Positions 35,787 to 44,421 are shown, numbered from the stretch's first letter. The stretch: 49,431 nucleotides of DNA from Fibrobacter sp. (GCA_017520105.1 JAFWRL010000002.1:1-49431); one strand, 5' to 3'. The notes: generated by a model from the letters alone, not told the origin. Made by a program: numbers and translations.

Positions 35787-36788
35787 CTACTGCTGGATAT
35801 CGTCAGCGGGGAGCAACACACTCATGCCCGGGCGGAGGTTTTCCACCTTGTGGGTCGGGCGCAAGCGGACTTCGAATGTCTTGAGGTCAAAGCCGGAGCT
35901 TTCCTTGCTGCTGCGCCATGTGGCGTAATCACCGACGGAAGCGATGTAGCTCACGACCATTTCGACTGTCTTGTCGAGAGCCGGAACTTGGAGATAGAAC
36001 TTTTTACCCTTGGACACGTTCTTGAGGTAATCTTCGCGGAGGTGGAACACCGCCCAAGAATCGTTCAAGTCGGTAACAGCGATAATCGGCATGCCGGAGC
36101 CCACCACTTCACCTTCTTCGGCAAGCTTGAGCGAAACCTCGCCCGTAATCGGCGTACGAATCTTGGTTTCTTCGAGGTAGGCATCGACTTCGGCGTTAGC
36201 GCCCTTGGCCTGCAACACGAGAGCGTTGGCGGCGGCCTTGTCTTCGCTACGGGCACCGGCCACGGCCTGGTTGTACTGGGCTCGGGCGGCATCGGCTGCG
36301 GACTGGCTAGCCTTCATCTGCGTTTCGGCTTCGTCGCGCTTTTGCAGCGGGAGTACACCTTCGTTATAAAGTTTCTGCACACGGTTGTAGGTGTTCTTGG
36401 CAAGCGTCGCAGCTTCCTGGGCGCGGTCTGCCATGGCCTTGAGCGCAGTAATGTCTTCGCTGCGGGCACCATTGCGGGCCTTGCTCGCCTGCGCCTTTGC
36501 GGCACCGAGAGCGCCCTGCGCCTGAATCTTCTTGGCTTCGATTTCCGGGCTGCTGATGACCGCAATCAGGGAATCCTTTTGGACGACATCGCCTTCGTGA
36601 ACGAGCAGGCGTTCAATGCGGCCAGGGACCTTCCCCGCCACAAGCACGCGCCTTGCTTCCATTTGACCTTGCAAGAACTGTTCACGCGGCTGCGTTGCAA
36701 ATTGTTGGAGCTGGGAGATGCCCATAATGACAAGCACAATTAGGGCAAGCACTACAATAACTTTTCCAATCATCTTCAATGCGTTCAT
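35787..36788 (-). CDS. HlyD-family periplasmic adaptor protein
   Basis: A 333-residue membrane fusion protein that links an inner-membrane transporter to an outer-membrane channel. A single N-terminal helix (IGKVIVVLALIVLVIMGI) anchors it. A lipoyl half-motif (LVHEGDVVQKDSLIAVISSPE) precedes a long alpha-hairpin (residues about 75-200, rich in Ala, Lys and Glu), then the second half-motif (GEVSLKLAEEGEVVGSGMPI) and a beta-barrel ending LRPGMSVLLPADD. It resembles EmrA/YhiI-type adaptors of ABC-2 exporters. GGAGAA lies six bases before the ATG. It sits between the TolC-like gene and two permeases. Confidence 0.92.
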   Translation of the reverse strand: MNALKMIGKVIVVLALIVLVIMGISQLQQFATQPREQFLQGQMEARRVLVAGKVPGRIERLLVHEGDVVQKDSLIAVISSPEIEAKKIQAQGALGAAKAQASKARNGARSEDITALKAMADRAQEAATLAKNTYNRVQKLYNEGVLPLQKRDEAETQMKASQSAADAARAQYNQAVAGARSEDKAAANALVLQAKGANAEVDAYLEETKIRTPITGEVSLKLAEEGEVVGSGMPIIAVTDLNDSWAVFHLREDYLKNVSKGKKFYLQVPALDKTVEMVVSYIASVGDYATWRSSKESSGFDLKTFEVRLRPTHKVENLRPGMSVLLPADDIQQ

Positions 36789-36810
36789 TATTTTTCTCCA
36801 TTTCTAAAAT

Positions 36811-38517
36811 TTATTCAGCAGGCTGAGTTTCTGTCAAGACTTTACTGGATCCTTCGCTTTGCTCAGGATGACGAACTGCAGCGGGAACTTCACTGGATTG
36901 ACGAGTGTCGTCGGTTGCTGAGCTTGTCGAAGCATCGACAGGTTTTTCGACAACGAGTTGCTTAGAGACCAAAACCGTCCCTGCCGTCGAGACTTCACCC
37001 GCTGCTTCAAGAAGCCCAAGCCATGCAATTACGGCGTCATAATGAGCCTTGAGGTCGGCAACCTGCAAACGGGAAAGCGCGAGTTCCGCATCGACAACGT
37101 CAAGGCCTGTGGCAAGACCCGCTTCGTAAGCCTTGTTTTGGCTGCGCAACGCCTCGTCGGCCAGTTCACGCGTTTTGGCAAGGCTCATGAGCCTACCCTT
37201 TGCATGTTCCAGTTCGCGCCAACGTTTTTCGACAAGGAGTTTCAAGTTGTCAATCGTCTCTTCTTCGAGGCTGCCCAAGGAGCGGTCCATCGCCTTTGCA
37301 GAGCTCACCTTGGCGCGCGTATCACCGCCCTTGAAAATATCCCACTGCAGCTTGGCACCAATCGCCCATTCCGGTTCCAGGAGCGTCAAATCCCTTGTAT
37401 AGAGTTCCTTGTAGCCGAACAACGCCACCGTCGGATAGTAATCGGCCTGAGCCGCCTTTACCGCATTCTGGTTGCGTTTGCGTTCGATACGCAGTTGACG
37501 AAGCCCCGGATGCTTTTCAACAGCGAGAGCCTTGAATTCTTCCATCGAACGGATGCCTTCCGGAGATTCCACGGGAGTCGTTGCAGTAAGGCTCGTGTCC
37601 GTATGCAGCAAGCTTGCAAGCGCCATACGGGCCAGCGACTGGTCGCGCAGAGCGTCTTCGTAAGCGTTTTCAGCTTCGGCTAACGCGACTTCGGCACGGA
37701 GGCGTTCCGTCTTGCTAATCTGACCGCCTTCTTCCAGTTTCTTGGAGCGGTTCAGATGTTCCTCAAGGTCCTTCTTGGTCGTCTCTCGCATTACGACAAG
37801 TTCTTCGCACAAACGAAGCGTAAAGTACTTTGTCGCCACATCCATGAGCACCATGTTTTGCGCCATCTCGAATTCGGCCTTGCGGGCGTTCACGTTTTCC
37901 TTGGCGGCATCGTATGCAGAATAAATCTTGAAACCCGTAAAGATGGGCCACACGACGGTCAGGCGGGCGTTAAAGAACCAGTCGTCCTGCACCTTCATGT
38001 TGAAATCGGAATTCTTGATTTGCTGGGCGGATTCCTGACCCTTGCTTTCAGCCATTTTCACGGCGGCATCGTTAGCGTCCTTGCTGCTCACGACCCCGCT
38101 CCAGATATCGGCGGATTTGGAATCCACATAGGCTTTGGCCGATTTTTCGTCCATGCCCGCTTTCATCGCCTGGCCTACAGCCTCCTGATAAGCTTTAGCG
38201 TATGCCCCATTGTACGTTGCGAGATAAGCCTTGGAATAAGCGGCAGCACCTGCAATATCGCTCAAAGGTTGCTGAATTCGCCCAAGGTCAATCGAAATAG
38301 GGTCATTAATCTTGGTAATGCCTGCCGACAGGCTCACCGTCGGGAGGAATCGGGCAAAAGCTTCGTTTTCACCACTTTCGGCTATATCCACTTTCGCCTT
38401 TTCGGCCTTGATCTTCGAATTGTTGGCCATAGCCATGTCCAACGCATCTTGTAAAGAAAGCGAGGTCGCGTTCGCAGCCATGCTGCCACAAAGAATGAAT
38501 GCAAAGTACCTTTTCAT
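36811..38517 (-). CDS. TolC-family outer-membrane channel protein
   Basis: A 568-residue outer-membrane efflux protein from ATG 38517, which begins a signal peptide (MKRYFAFILCGSMAANATS). The earlier in-frame ATG 38586 is discounted because a strong terminator (38588-38618) lies beside it. The body shows the repeated coiled-coil hairpins of TolC (AKVDIAESGENEAFARFLPTVSLS; TLRLCEELVVMRETTKKDLEEHL). The last 50 residues are abnormal: the DNA there contains two dispersed intergenic repeat units, read as DASTSSATDD and RHPEQSEGS. It heads the operon of adaptor and two permeases. The core family is clear; the C-terminal tail is probably not functional. Confidence 0.9.
   Translation of the reverse strand: MKRYFAFILCGSMAANATSLSLQDALDMAMANNSKIKAEKAKVDIAESGENEAFARFLPTVSLSAGITKINDPISIDLGRIQQPLSDIAGAAAYSKAYLATYNGAYAKAYQEAVGQAMKAGMDEKSAKAYVDSKSADIWSGVVSSKDANDAAVKMAESKGQESAQQIKNSDFNMKVQDDWFFNARLTVVWPIFTGFKIYSAYDAAKENVNARKAEFEMAQNMVLMDVATKYFTLRLCEELVVMRETTKKDLEEHLNRSKKLEEGGQISKTERLRAEVALAEAENAYEDALRDQSLARMALASLLHTDTSLTATTPVESPEGIRSMEEFKALAVEKHPGLRQLRIERKRNQNAVKAAQADYYPTVALFGYKELYTRDLTLLEPEWAIGAKLQWDIFKGGDTRAKVSSAKAMDRSLGSLEEETIDNLKLLVEKRWRELEHAKGRLMSLAKTRELADEALRSQNKAYEAGLATGLDVVDAELALSRLQVADLKAHYDAVIAWLGLLEAAGEVSTAGTVLVSKQLVVEKPVDASTSSATDDTRQSSEVPAAVRHPEQSEGSSKVLTETQPAE
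36847..36947. repeat. Two intergenic repeat units inside the TolC-like coding region
   Basis: Positions 36847-36873 match the GGATCCTTC...TCAGGATGAC family also seen at 33262-33288. Positions 36913-36947 contain GGTTGCTGAGCTTGTCGAAG, a repeat type often found between genes. Both lie in frame in the C-terminal coding region of the TolC-like gene. Confidence 0.7.
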
Positions 38518-38587
38518 AGCTAAGTTAATAATACTAAAAGATATCAAAAACCGCAATTCCAAAACGACGCTTATTTTACATTCCATG

Positions 38588-38618
38588 AAAAAAGTTCCGA
38601 CAAAATGTCGGAACTTTT
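38588..38618 (-). terminator. Rho-independent terminator after the lamin-tail gene
   Basis: A perfect 13-bp stem (AAAAGTTCCGACA and TGTCGGAACTTTT) with a three-base loop is followed on the minus strand by TTTTTT. It closes the operon 25 bp past the lamin-tail lipoprotein stop codon and separates it from the TolC-like gene. Confidence 0.9.
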
Positions 38619-38643
38619 GGTTTATTATTCAAATTTGGCTTTT

Positions 38644-39255
38644 TTACTTGCCCGGTGTCGGGTCAGCAACAGTCCAATTGGTGTAGCCATAGCCCATCGT
38701 CGTAAAGTCCTTACGATTGAGGCTCTTGCCCTTGCCATCGGCGGCATACAAATCTGGCCAGCGGTCGCTATAAAGCACGGCATCGGAAAGTTCATAGTAC
38801 CATTGCCTCGTGCCATCGGACCTCGTCACAAACGAATACGGTTTTTTCACAGCAACCGTTTCGCCACGATTCGAGAGTTTACCTGCATAGAAGCGGACAA
38901 GCACTGCAGCGTCTATGTTATAACGAGTACGGAGCTGAGATTCGTAGTTCTTGAGGGAATCGTCAAAAAGAACCATCTTTCCGCCAGCAGGAATCACATC
39001 TCCAGCGGCAAATTCCATGTTGACGCCTTCGACTTTCCAGCCCTGCGGAGTGTTGTTGATGCTTTCGACCAAAGCCACATCGGCAGTTCCCTTGTTCACA
39101 AGTTCAAGGAATTCCAAATCCTTAAGATCTTGTTCGTTTTCGTGGTAATGGATTTCGCTGATGAAAATCGGACCTGCCTTAAGTGCGGAGTTTGCCGCAC
39201 CCGGAGTTTCCGTCGCCATGGCCCCCTGAGCCGTAGAACCGGCAACGTCAACCAC
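38644..39255 (-). CDS. Lamin-tail-domain lipoprotein, C-terminal fragment (frameshifted)
   Basis: This 203-residue frame begins with a GTG at 39255, but the match to the upstream frame shows that it is the C-terminal part of a lipoprotein split by a one-base shift near 39262. It contains another lamin-tail-like domain: IFISEIHYHENEQDLKDLEFLELVNKG, then NNTPQGWKVEGVNMEF, and a closing segment with SYSDRW-like and TNWTVADPTPGK sequence, a common ending of these extracellular beta-sandwich proteins. It follows the VTC gene. It may also be expressed as a separate fragment if the shift is real. Confidence 0.75.
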   Translation of the reverse strand: MVDVAGSTAQGAMATETPGAANSALKAGPIFISEIHYHENEQDLKDLEFLELVNKGTADVALVESINNTPQGWKVEGVNMEFAAGDVIPAGGKMVLFDDSLKNYESQLRTRYNIDAAVLVRFYAGKLSNRGETVAVKKPYSFVTRSDGTRQWYYELSDAVLYSDRWPDLYAADGKGKSLNRKDFTTMGYGYTNWTVADPTPGK

Positions 39256-40367
39256 GCCGCTGATTGCTTACCCGCAGAAATCAGCAAGCTCGTTTCCTTA
39301 CCTGTACGTGTGCCTGCCGCAGTTTCGTACAGATAAATTTCATCACCGTTATCGCTCAAGTAGAGGCCGTCACCGAACACAGCGGCAGTCGCTTCGAGCA
39401 GCAAATAGCCCTTTGCCGGAACAACAGTGTTAGCACCACCGATAGGCCACTTTTTGCCTTTCAACTTGGATTCGAGTTCCCATCCCTTGACATCAACCGG
39501 AGCGTCGCCATAGTTGTAGATTTCGACCCAGCCGTCAGAAACACCAAGATCGTAAGGCTTGATTTCGTTCAAACGGACTGTAATGCCATCGACAACCTTA
39601 TCGTCGCCAGAGCACGGATTGCCGTTAGCAACAGCGCTTGCACCCCACGACAACGGGTCAGCTTCGTTGCCGGAGCCTTTATACACGAGCGTTCTGCCCT
39701 TGCCGTCTGCAAGGCTTGGCCAAGGCGGAGCATTGCCAAACGCGGCACTGACGTCGCCCTCGCCTTTAATCTTGACATCGACGACATCGCCTTCGTTGAC
39801 AAGCTTTGCGACAGCACCCGTCTTCGGGTCATTATCCCACGGTCCATAAACTTTGCATGCTGCAGTCGGATAAGTCTTCTTGAACAAAGCGACATCGTTC
39901 GCCACAATGACGTACTCGCCTTTTTTCAAAGGCTCTGCCGGGAATGCAAAGTTGACGGCACCGTCCAAGCGAACGTTACTCAACTGCATGTTATCAATAT
40001 TCGGACCCGACTTGATATAGACCTCGACCCATTCCAATTCCGATTTTTCCGGAGCATTGTACATGATTTCCGAAACGCCCATATAGGTCGCATCAGCATT
40101 CAGAACAGTATCTTCAGGATTCGAACTGGACGTAGGGGCGGGGCCAGCCGCAGATGAAGTCGGAGCTACAACTGAAGACGGAGTCGGATTAGCAGCACTG
40201 CTACCCGGTGGCGGAACAGCATCAGAAGAACCAGGAGCAACCACCGCAGAGCTAGTGGGCCCCGGAGTCGGAGGAGTGATAGGACTACTTTCGTCGTCAG
40301 AGCAGGCAGAGAACATACCCATTACAGAGACACAAGTGCCAACTGCAAGCCATTTTTTGGTATTCAT
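39096..40367 (-). CDS. Lamin-tail-domain lipoprotein, N-terminal part (frameshifted)
   Basis: MNTKKWLAVGTCVSVMGMFSAC is a lipoprotein signal with Cys22. A Pro/Ser/Ala linker (residues about 26-85) follows, then a first lamin-tail domain (YMGVSEIMYNAPEKSELEWVEVYI) and a second (VRLNEIKPYDLGVSDGWVEIYNYG). After SLLISAGKQS the frame runs into unrelated residues; the third domain lies in the neighbouring frame. Lamin-tail domains in bacteria are extracellular, and they occur with CotH proteins in other operons. AAGGAAGG lies just upstream of the ATG. It is the last gene of the VTC/DUF4956 operon, 51 bp after VTC. Confidence 0.8.
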   Translation of the reverse strand: MNTKKWLAVGTCVSVMGMFSACSDDESSPITPPTPGPTSSAVVAPGSSDAVPPPGSSAANPTPSSVVAPTSSAAGPAPTSSSNPEDTVLNADATYMGVSEIMYNAPEKSELEWVEVYIKSGPNIDNMQLSNVRLDGAVNFAFPAEPLKKGEYVIVANDVALFKKTYPTAACKVYGPWDNDPKTGAVAKLVNEGDVVDVKIKGEGDVSAAFGNAPPWPSLADGKGRTLVYKGSGNEADPLSWGASAVANGNPCSGDDKVVDGITVRLNEIKPYDLGVSDGWVEIYNYGDAPVDVKGWELESKLKGKKWPIGGANTVVPAKGYLLLEATAAVFGDGLYLSDNGDEIYLYETAAGTRTGKETSLLISAGKQSAAWLTLPVLRLRGPWRRKLRVRQTPHLRQVRFSSAKSITTKTNKILRIWNSLNL

Positions 40368-40418
40368 AAGCGCCTTCCTTTTTTTAAAATTTTTTGATCT
40401 TATCTATCTAAATCTATA

Positions 40419-41237
40419 TTAAAAATTCCCCGCAAGACGAGTCCAATATGGACTTTTGAAACGTCGCGGATTTTCATAAACACGCTTCCATTCCGCAGCC
40501 GCATTTCCGAACTTAGAGAATGCAGAATGCTTCAAGTTCAAAGCACGTATCAAGTCGAACATCCAGTACGGCATCTGGGCTGCCGGGCACTTGAGTTCAA
40601 GCACAGCGTCGCAACCCGGCTGGAAAAATCGAGGGATTCCGGTAGAATGCATGTAGTGCGGATCCACCGTATAATCAAATCCGTTCTCTTCGCGGAAACG
40701 CATACCTGTGTCGATCGTCACACGGGAATACTCCTCACGGAGGCCGAACCAGGCGCGGCGTTTGTACTGCGTCAAGAGTCGCGGATGCGCATGATGGACT
40801 TCGGTCTTGTACAAGAAATCCTTGAGGTACATGCGGTCTTTATCGCTCTTGCACGGCCATTCGTCCGGTTTCATGTTCCAGACTTCACCCGGATTGATTC
40901 CCTTGATGGTCGCACGGCTCTTGTAGCATATGTTACGGATTTTACGCTTGACTTCAAAGTGGAACGTACCGTCCTGTGCCGGATGCTCACCGTAAGTGCG
41001 GATACGCATGTTGAAACGGTCCAAAAGCTGTTTCTTTTTCCAGCCAAGGAACGTCCATGTCGGAGAATCCAGGTAAAGGTTCGTAATCCAGTAGAATCCC
41101 CCCGGTGTAATTTTGGAATAATAGTCTTCTTCGCAGTACGGAGCGAGAAAAGCACCTATCCGGTCCGCCCATGCGACGGGAATATGGTACTTGAGCTCGA
41201 AACGCTCGAGAAGGCTAAATCCGCGGGCCTCGGCCAT
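40419..41237 (-). CDS. VTC-domain protein (polyphosphate polymerase-like)
   Basis: VTC-domain proteins make polyphosphate from ATP inside a basic tunnel lined with Arg, Lys and a catalytic Glu; the yeast example is Vtc4. This 272-residue protein shows the pattern: FELKYHIP at the N-terminus, MRIRTYG, FEVKRK, CYKSRATI, RRAWFG, RVTIDTGMRFR, and VLELKCP with the Glu-x-Lys pair. There is no membrane helix, so it should be cytoplasmic and must pass its product to a membrane partner. It is the fourth gene of a tight operon: 3 bp after the TolC-like gene, with a lamin-tail lipoprotein next. The product is inferred from the family only. Confidence 0.85.
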   Translation of the reverse strand: MAEARGFSLLERFELKYHIPVAWADRIGAFLAPYCEEDYYSKITPGGFYWITNLYLDSPTWTFLGWKKKQLLDRFNMRIRTYGEHPAQDGTFHFEVKRKIRNICYKSRATIKGINPGEVWNMKPDEWPCKSDKDRMYLKDFLYKTEVHHAHPRLLTQYKRRAWFGLREEYSRVTIDTGMRFREENGFDYTVDPHYMHSTGIPRFFQPGCDAVLELKCPAAQMPYWMFDLIRALNLKHSAFSKFGNAAAEWKRVYENPRRFKSPYWTRLAGNF

Positions 41238-41240
41238 AAA

Positions 41241-42614
41241 CTACCTGATTCCTTCACGAAGATGGTTTGCGACATCCTGACGGGCAAGGCCCCCAGCGTA
41301 ATCGAGCAGGGACAGGTAGCGTTCGAAAATATCGTATTCGAGTTTTGCAGCCTTCAAGTCGCTTTCGAGAGCGCTTTCGCGGGCGCGCAGGAGCAACAGC
41401 GGGTCCGAACCCGCATTGCGTGCAAACTGTTCCATGAAGCCGCTGGCGTTCACTTGTTCGGCATAGTCCTTCAAGACCTTCCACTGGCCTATGAGGGCAA
41501 GCACTTCTTCAGTGAGGCGGGCAACCTTCTGGTTCACTTCGCGCACATCGTCCAAGTACTTGCTTTCGGCATCGAGAACGGCAACCTGTTCACGGAGTGT
41601 GGCGTCCTTGTTGCTGTCGAAGAACGGCAGACGGATGGCGAGGTTCACAAAGAACTTGTCCGCAGTCTTGCGGTTGTCCTGGTCAGCGACAAGTTTGCGG
41701 CTCGTGTAATACGGATCCGCAATGCAATCACCGCTATTTCTCATGAATTCATCTTTATATTTTGCATATTCGGGCTTTAGCACATCCGTGCAATTCAACT
41801 CCTTGTACTTTTCCATCAGGGATTCAATCTGGAGCGAGTAGCCGATACCGAGATGAGAAATGTAGTTGCGGTCCTTGCTGGCATCTTGCTTCGCCTTGGA
41901 AACGTCAGTGTCACGTTTGCCCTTCGCGAGAGCCACCAGCGGGAAGTTTTCATCGACGTTCACGCCGTCCTTCAGGAACTCGGCAAGTTCGTCCATCGTC
42001 GGGATAAAGTTGGTATCAAGGTCAACACCTTCGAAGTCCGGCACCCAAATTCTAAGCTTGAGCTCGGCATCGCGGAGCGCCGTGCTGTCCGAAAGGATGC
42101 TCGACTTGAGCGATGCGTTCTTTTCGAGCGAGGTCATCAAGTCTTCGGCATTGAACGAAGCGGAGCCCGACTTGAGGTGGAGCACCTCGATACGGTCGCT
42201 GTTCACCTGCAGAAGCTGCTTGTTAATCTCGTTTATCTTCTTGCGCAACACATAGCGCACACCGCGTTCGTAACGGTCGTAAAGAAGTATGGAACGTTCA
42301 ACGGCGAAAGTTGCCTGCTGGTAGTTTTTGACGGCTTCGAAATGTTCCTTGTCAGCAGCACGTTCACCAAAGGCCTGCGGCGTCACGCGGAGTTCAAAAT
42401 CATGCTTGGCAAAGCTGAAACCGTCCAACTGGTAACGGAGCTCAATTTTGTCCCAAAGCTTGAGGTTACGGTCGGTGGCGGTCGCCTCGGCACGTTTTTC
42501 GGCAGCCTGATATCTCGGATCATCCTTGGCAGATTCGACAAGGCGTTCCCAAGTAAGCGGACTAGCAATGGCGGCTGCAGTGAGCGCAAGCGATATTAAC
42601 GATACAGTTTTCAT
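41241..42614 (-). CDS. TolC-like outer-membrane protein of the VTC operon
   Basis: A 457-residue secreted protein: signal peptide (MKTVSLISLALTAAAIAS), then long amphipathic helices (AAEKRAEATATDRNLKLWDKI; LREQVAVLDAESKYLDDV; LKAAKLEYDIFERYLSLL) and strand-rich segments (RYQLDGFSFAKHDFELRV; KFFVNLAIRLPFFDSNKD), as in TolC-family channels. Similarity is to the fold, so the assignment is less secure than for the other TolC-like gene. The ATG directly abuts the HlyD stop codon (TAA-ATG), meaning coupled translation. It would provide the outer-membrane pore for the HlyD-like adaptor. Confidence 0.75.
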   Translation of the reverse strand: MKTVSLISLALTAAAIASPLTWERLVESAKDDPRYQAAEKRAEATATDRNLKLWDKIELRYQLDGFSFAKHDFELRVTPQAFGERAADKEHFEAVKNYQQATFAVERSILLYDRYERGVRYVLRKKINEINKQLLQVNSDRIEVLHLKSGSASFNAEDLMTSLEKNASLKSSILSDSTALRDAELKLRIWVPDFEGVDLDTNFIPTMDELAEFLKDGVNVDENFPLVALAKGKRDTDVSKAKQDASKDRNYISHLGIGYSLQIESLMEKYKELNCTDVLKPEYAKYKDEFMRNSGDCIADPYYTSRKLVADQDNRKTADKFFVNLAIRLPFFDSNKDATLREQVAVLDAESKYLDDVREVNQKVARLTEEVLALIGQWKVLKDYAEQVNASGFMEQFARNAGSDPLLLLRARESALESDLKAAKLEYDIFERYLSLLDYAGGLARQDVANHLREGIR

Positions 42615-43724
42615 TTACTTCTTAGCCTTCTCTTGCTGCTTCTTCAAGTTACGAATGCTTGTTTCAGTGATGGTCACCATTTCGCCCAGCAAGAACTCGT
42701 TGTCTTCCGGAATCTTGATAGTCACTTCGCGACCAAAGACAGGCAGTTCGGGCATCTTCCACATACGGGTCGGGAACGGCACGATGCGGCTGGAAAGGCC
42801 AACGACCTCGCCCACCACAGCCTTGCCTGCACCAGCCAATGTCGTCACCTTCACGGCTTCGCCAATATTCGTGTTCTTGTAAATCTGTTCGTTGATGTAA
42901 CCGCGAACGAGAGTCGGAGACTTGTGGGCAAGCGTTACAATCGGAGCAAAACTCGAAACCTTTTCGCCATCGCGAACGTTCACGTCACCGACGACCCAGT
43001 TTTCCTTTGCAATCTGGGTGAGTTCTTCTTGCTGCTTGCGCATTTCGGCAAGTTCCTTACGGATGTTGGCGGCTTCGCTCTTGCCGCTAGACTTCTGGAG
43101 ACGGCCACTGCCACGGAGAAGAGCAATCTGTTCGTTCGCGCTCCTGGTAGCAAGTGCAAGTTCGTTCTTGAGACTCTTGATACGCATGGCCATGGCGTCG
43201 TTGCCGTCGCTCTTGGACTTCGAGTTGGAGAGGCTCTTGAGCTTTGCAGAAATAGCCTTGTTGCTTTCGTATTCCGTTTCGAGGTTGCGGATTTCGGCAG
43301 AAAGCGTGAGGCGACGCGTTTCCAGGTTCGCCTTGACATCGGCCACCTTCTGGTCGATTTCGGCAGAACTCAAGTTGCTGCGGCCTTCGATATTGTCCAG
43401 TTCGCGGGAGAGTTCCGCGATGCGGAGTGTGAGGTCAGGACGGTTGATGACCACGATGGTATCGCCCGCCTTGATTTCTTGACCGGGCACCACATAGACC
43501 TTGACAATTTCGGTCGGGGACGGGAGGCTGATAATCGTTTCGCTGGATTCCGCAATGCCACGGAACATGGCGGCCTTGCCTTGATACATAAAGCCGAGCA
43601 TAACGGCGAAAATCACGCAGAGAATCCAAGCAATGGAAAGCTTATGGGTATAGACGTAAGCGACACCCGGATTGTTCTTGTGGGTGTTCCAGAAAGTATC
43701 GAGAAAATCTTCAAGTTTATTCAT
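42615..43724 (-). CDS. HlyD-family adaptor protein of the VTC operon
   Basis: A 369-residue adaptor with one N-terminal membrane helix (LSIAWILCVIFAVMLGFMYQG). A lipoyl half-motif (VKVYVVPGQEIKAGDTIVVI) is followed by a long coiled coil (residues about 100-235, LSRELDNIEGRSNLSSAEI to LAEMRKQQEELTQIA), a second half-motif (VNVRDGEKVSSFAPIVTLA), and a C-terminal beta-barrel ending FLLGEMVTITE. It should reach from the inner membrane to the TolC-like partner encoded next. It lies 13 bp after the DUF4956 gene. No ABC, MFS or RND transporter is encoded in this operon. Confidence 0.9.
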   Translation of the reverse strand: MNKLEDFLDTFWNTHKNNPGVAYVYTHKLSIAWILCVIFAVMLGFMYQGKAAMFRGIAESSETIISLPSPTEIVKVYVVPGQEIKAGDTIVVINRPDLTLRIAELSRELDNIEGRSNLSSAEIDQKVADVKANLETRRLTLSAEIRNLETEYESNKAISAKLKSLSNSKSKSDGNDAMAMRIKSLKNELALATRSANEQIALLRGSGRLQKSSGKSEAANIRKELAEMRKQQEELTQIAKENWVVGDVNVRDGEKVSSFAPIVTLAHKSPTLVRGYINEQIYKNTNIGEAVKVTTLAGAGKAVVGEVVGLSSRIVPFPTRMWKMPELPVFGREVTIKIPEDNEFLLGEMVTITETSIRNLKKQQEKAKK

Positions 43725-43737
43725 TTTTCAATCCTCC

Positions 43738-44421
43738 CTACATTTCCGTCGTGGCGTCTTGCATCATGAACTGGACATCCGAGATGCCCTCGATTTTCGA
43801 TAGCATCGTAAGGATTTCGGCAGCGGGCTTTGTCGCACGGAGGCGTATCTGGTAAGCGACGTCGAGACGTGCTCCGCCATCGACTTCGCGCATAGTTATC
43901 AAAATGAACGTCTTTAGATTGCCTTTCATGATATCTTCTATCTGACCACGGACCTTCGGTTCGTTCGGGAGAGCAAAGCGGAGCATGCCATCAAAGAAAT
44001 GCTTGGTACCAAGACCTGTACGGGAGAGAAGGAAAGCCACGCAGCAGAACGCTATCGTTCCGCCCACAGCGGCACCCCAGGCATAAACACCGCAACCGAT
44101 ACCTGCACCTAGCGCCGCGAATATGAACATGATATCTCGCGGATCCTTGAAACTCGTACGGAAGCGGACCACCGAGAGGGCACCCATCATGCCGAGACCG
44201 CGACCGACGTTATCGCCGATGGCCTGCATAATCATCGAAGCAGCAACAGCGCTCAAGACAATGCCCTGGACGAAGTTGCGGGAATAGGAAAGCCCGAGGA
44301 AGGTCTTTTCGTATGTCCAACCGATGGCGGAAGACAGGATGAAAGCCAAGATCAAGGTGTAGGCAAGCGTAATAATCGTTGCGTTTGTTGTGCTGGACTG
44401 GACAGCAAGAAGGTCAAGCAT
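43738..44421 (-). CDS. DUF4956-domain membrane protein
   Basis: A 227-residue protein that heads the operon. The N-terminal half has about four membrane helices: ATIITLAYTLILAFILSSAI, FVQGIVLSAVAASMIMQ, and a hydrophobic pair around FIFAALGAGIGCGVYAWG. Between helices lies the family signature GLGMMGALSVVRFRTSFKDPRD. The C-terminal 80 residues (LKTFILITMREVDGGARLDV, MLSKIEGISDVQFMMQD) look like a small alpha/beta cytoplasmic domain. DUF4956 proteins co-occur with VTC proteins in other bacteria (from memory, not checked). GGAG lies six bases before the ATG. It is the only inner-membrane multi-helix protein of the operon. Confidence 0.85.
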   Translation of the reverse strand: MLDLLAVQSSTTNATIITLAYTLILAFILSSAIGWTYEKTFLGLSYSRNFVQGIVLSAVAASMIMQAIGDNVGRGLGMMGALSVVRFRTSFKDPRDIMFIFAALGAGIGCGVYAWGAAVGGTIAFCCVAFLLSRTGLGTKHFFDGMLRFALPNEPKVRGQIEDIMKGNLKTFILITMREVDGGARLDVAYQIRLRATKPAAEILTMLSKIEGISDVQFMMQDATTEM

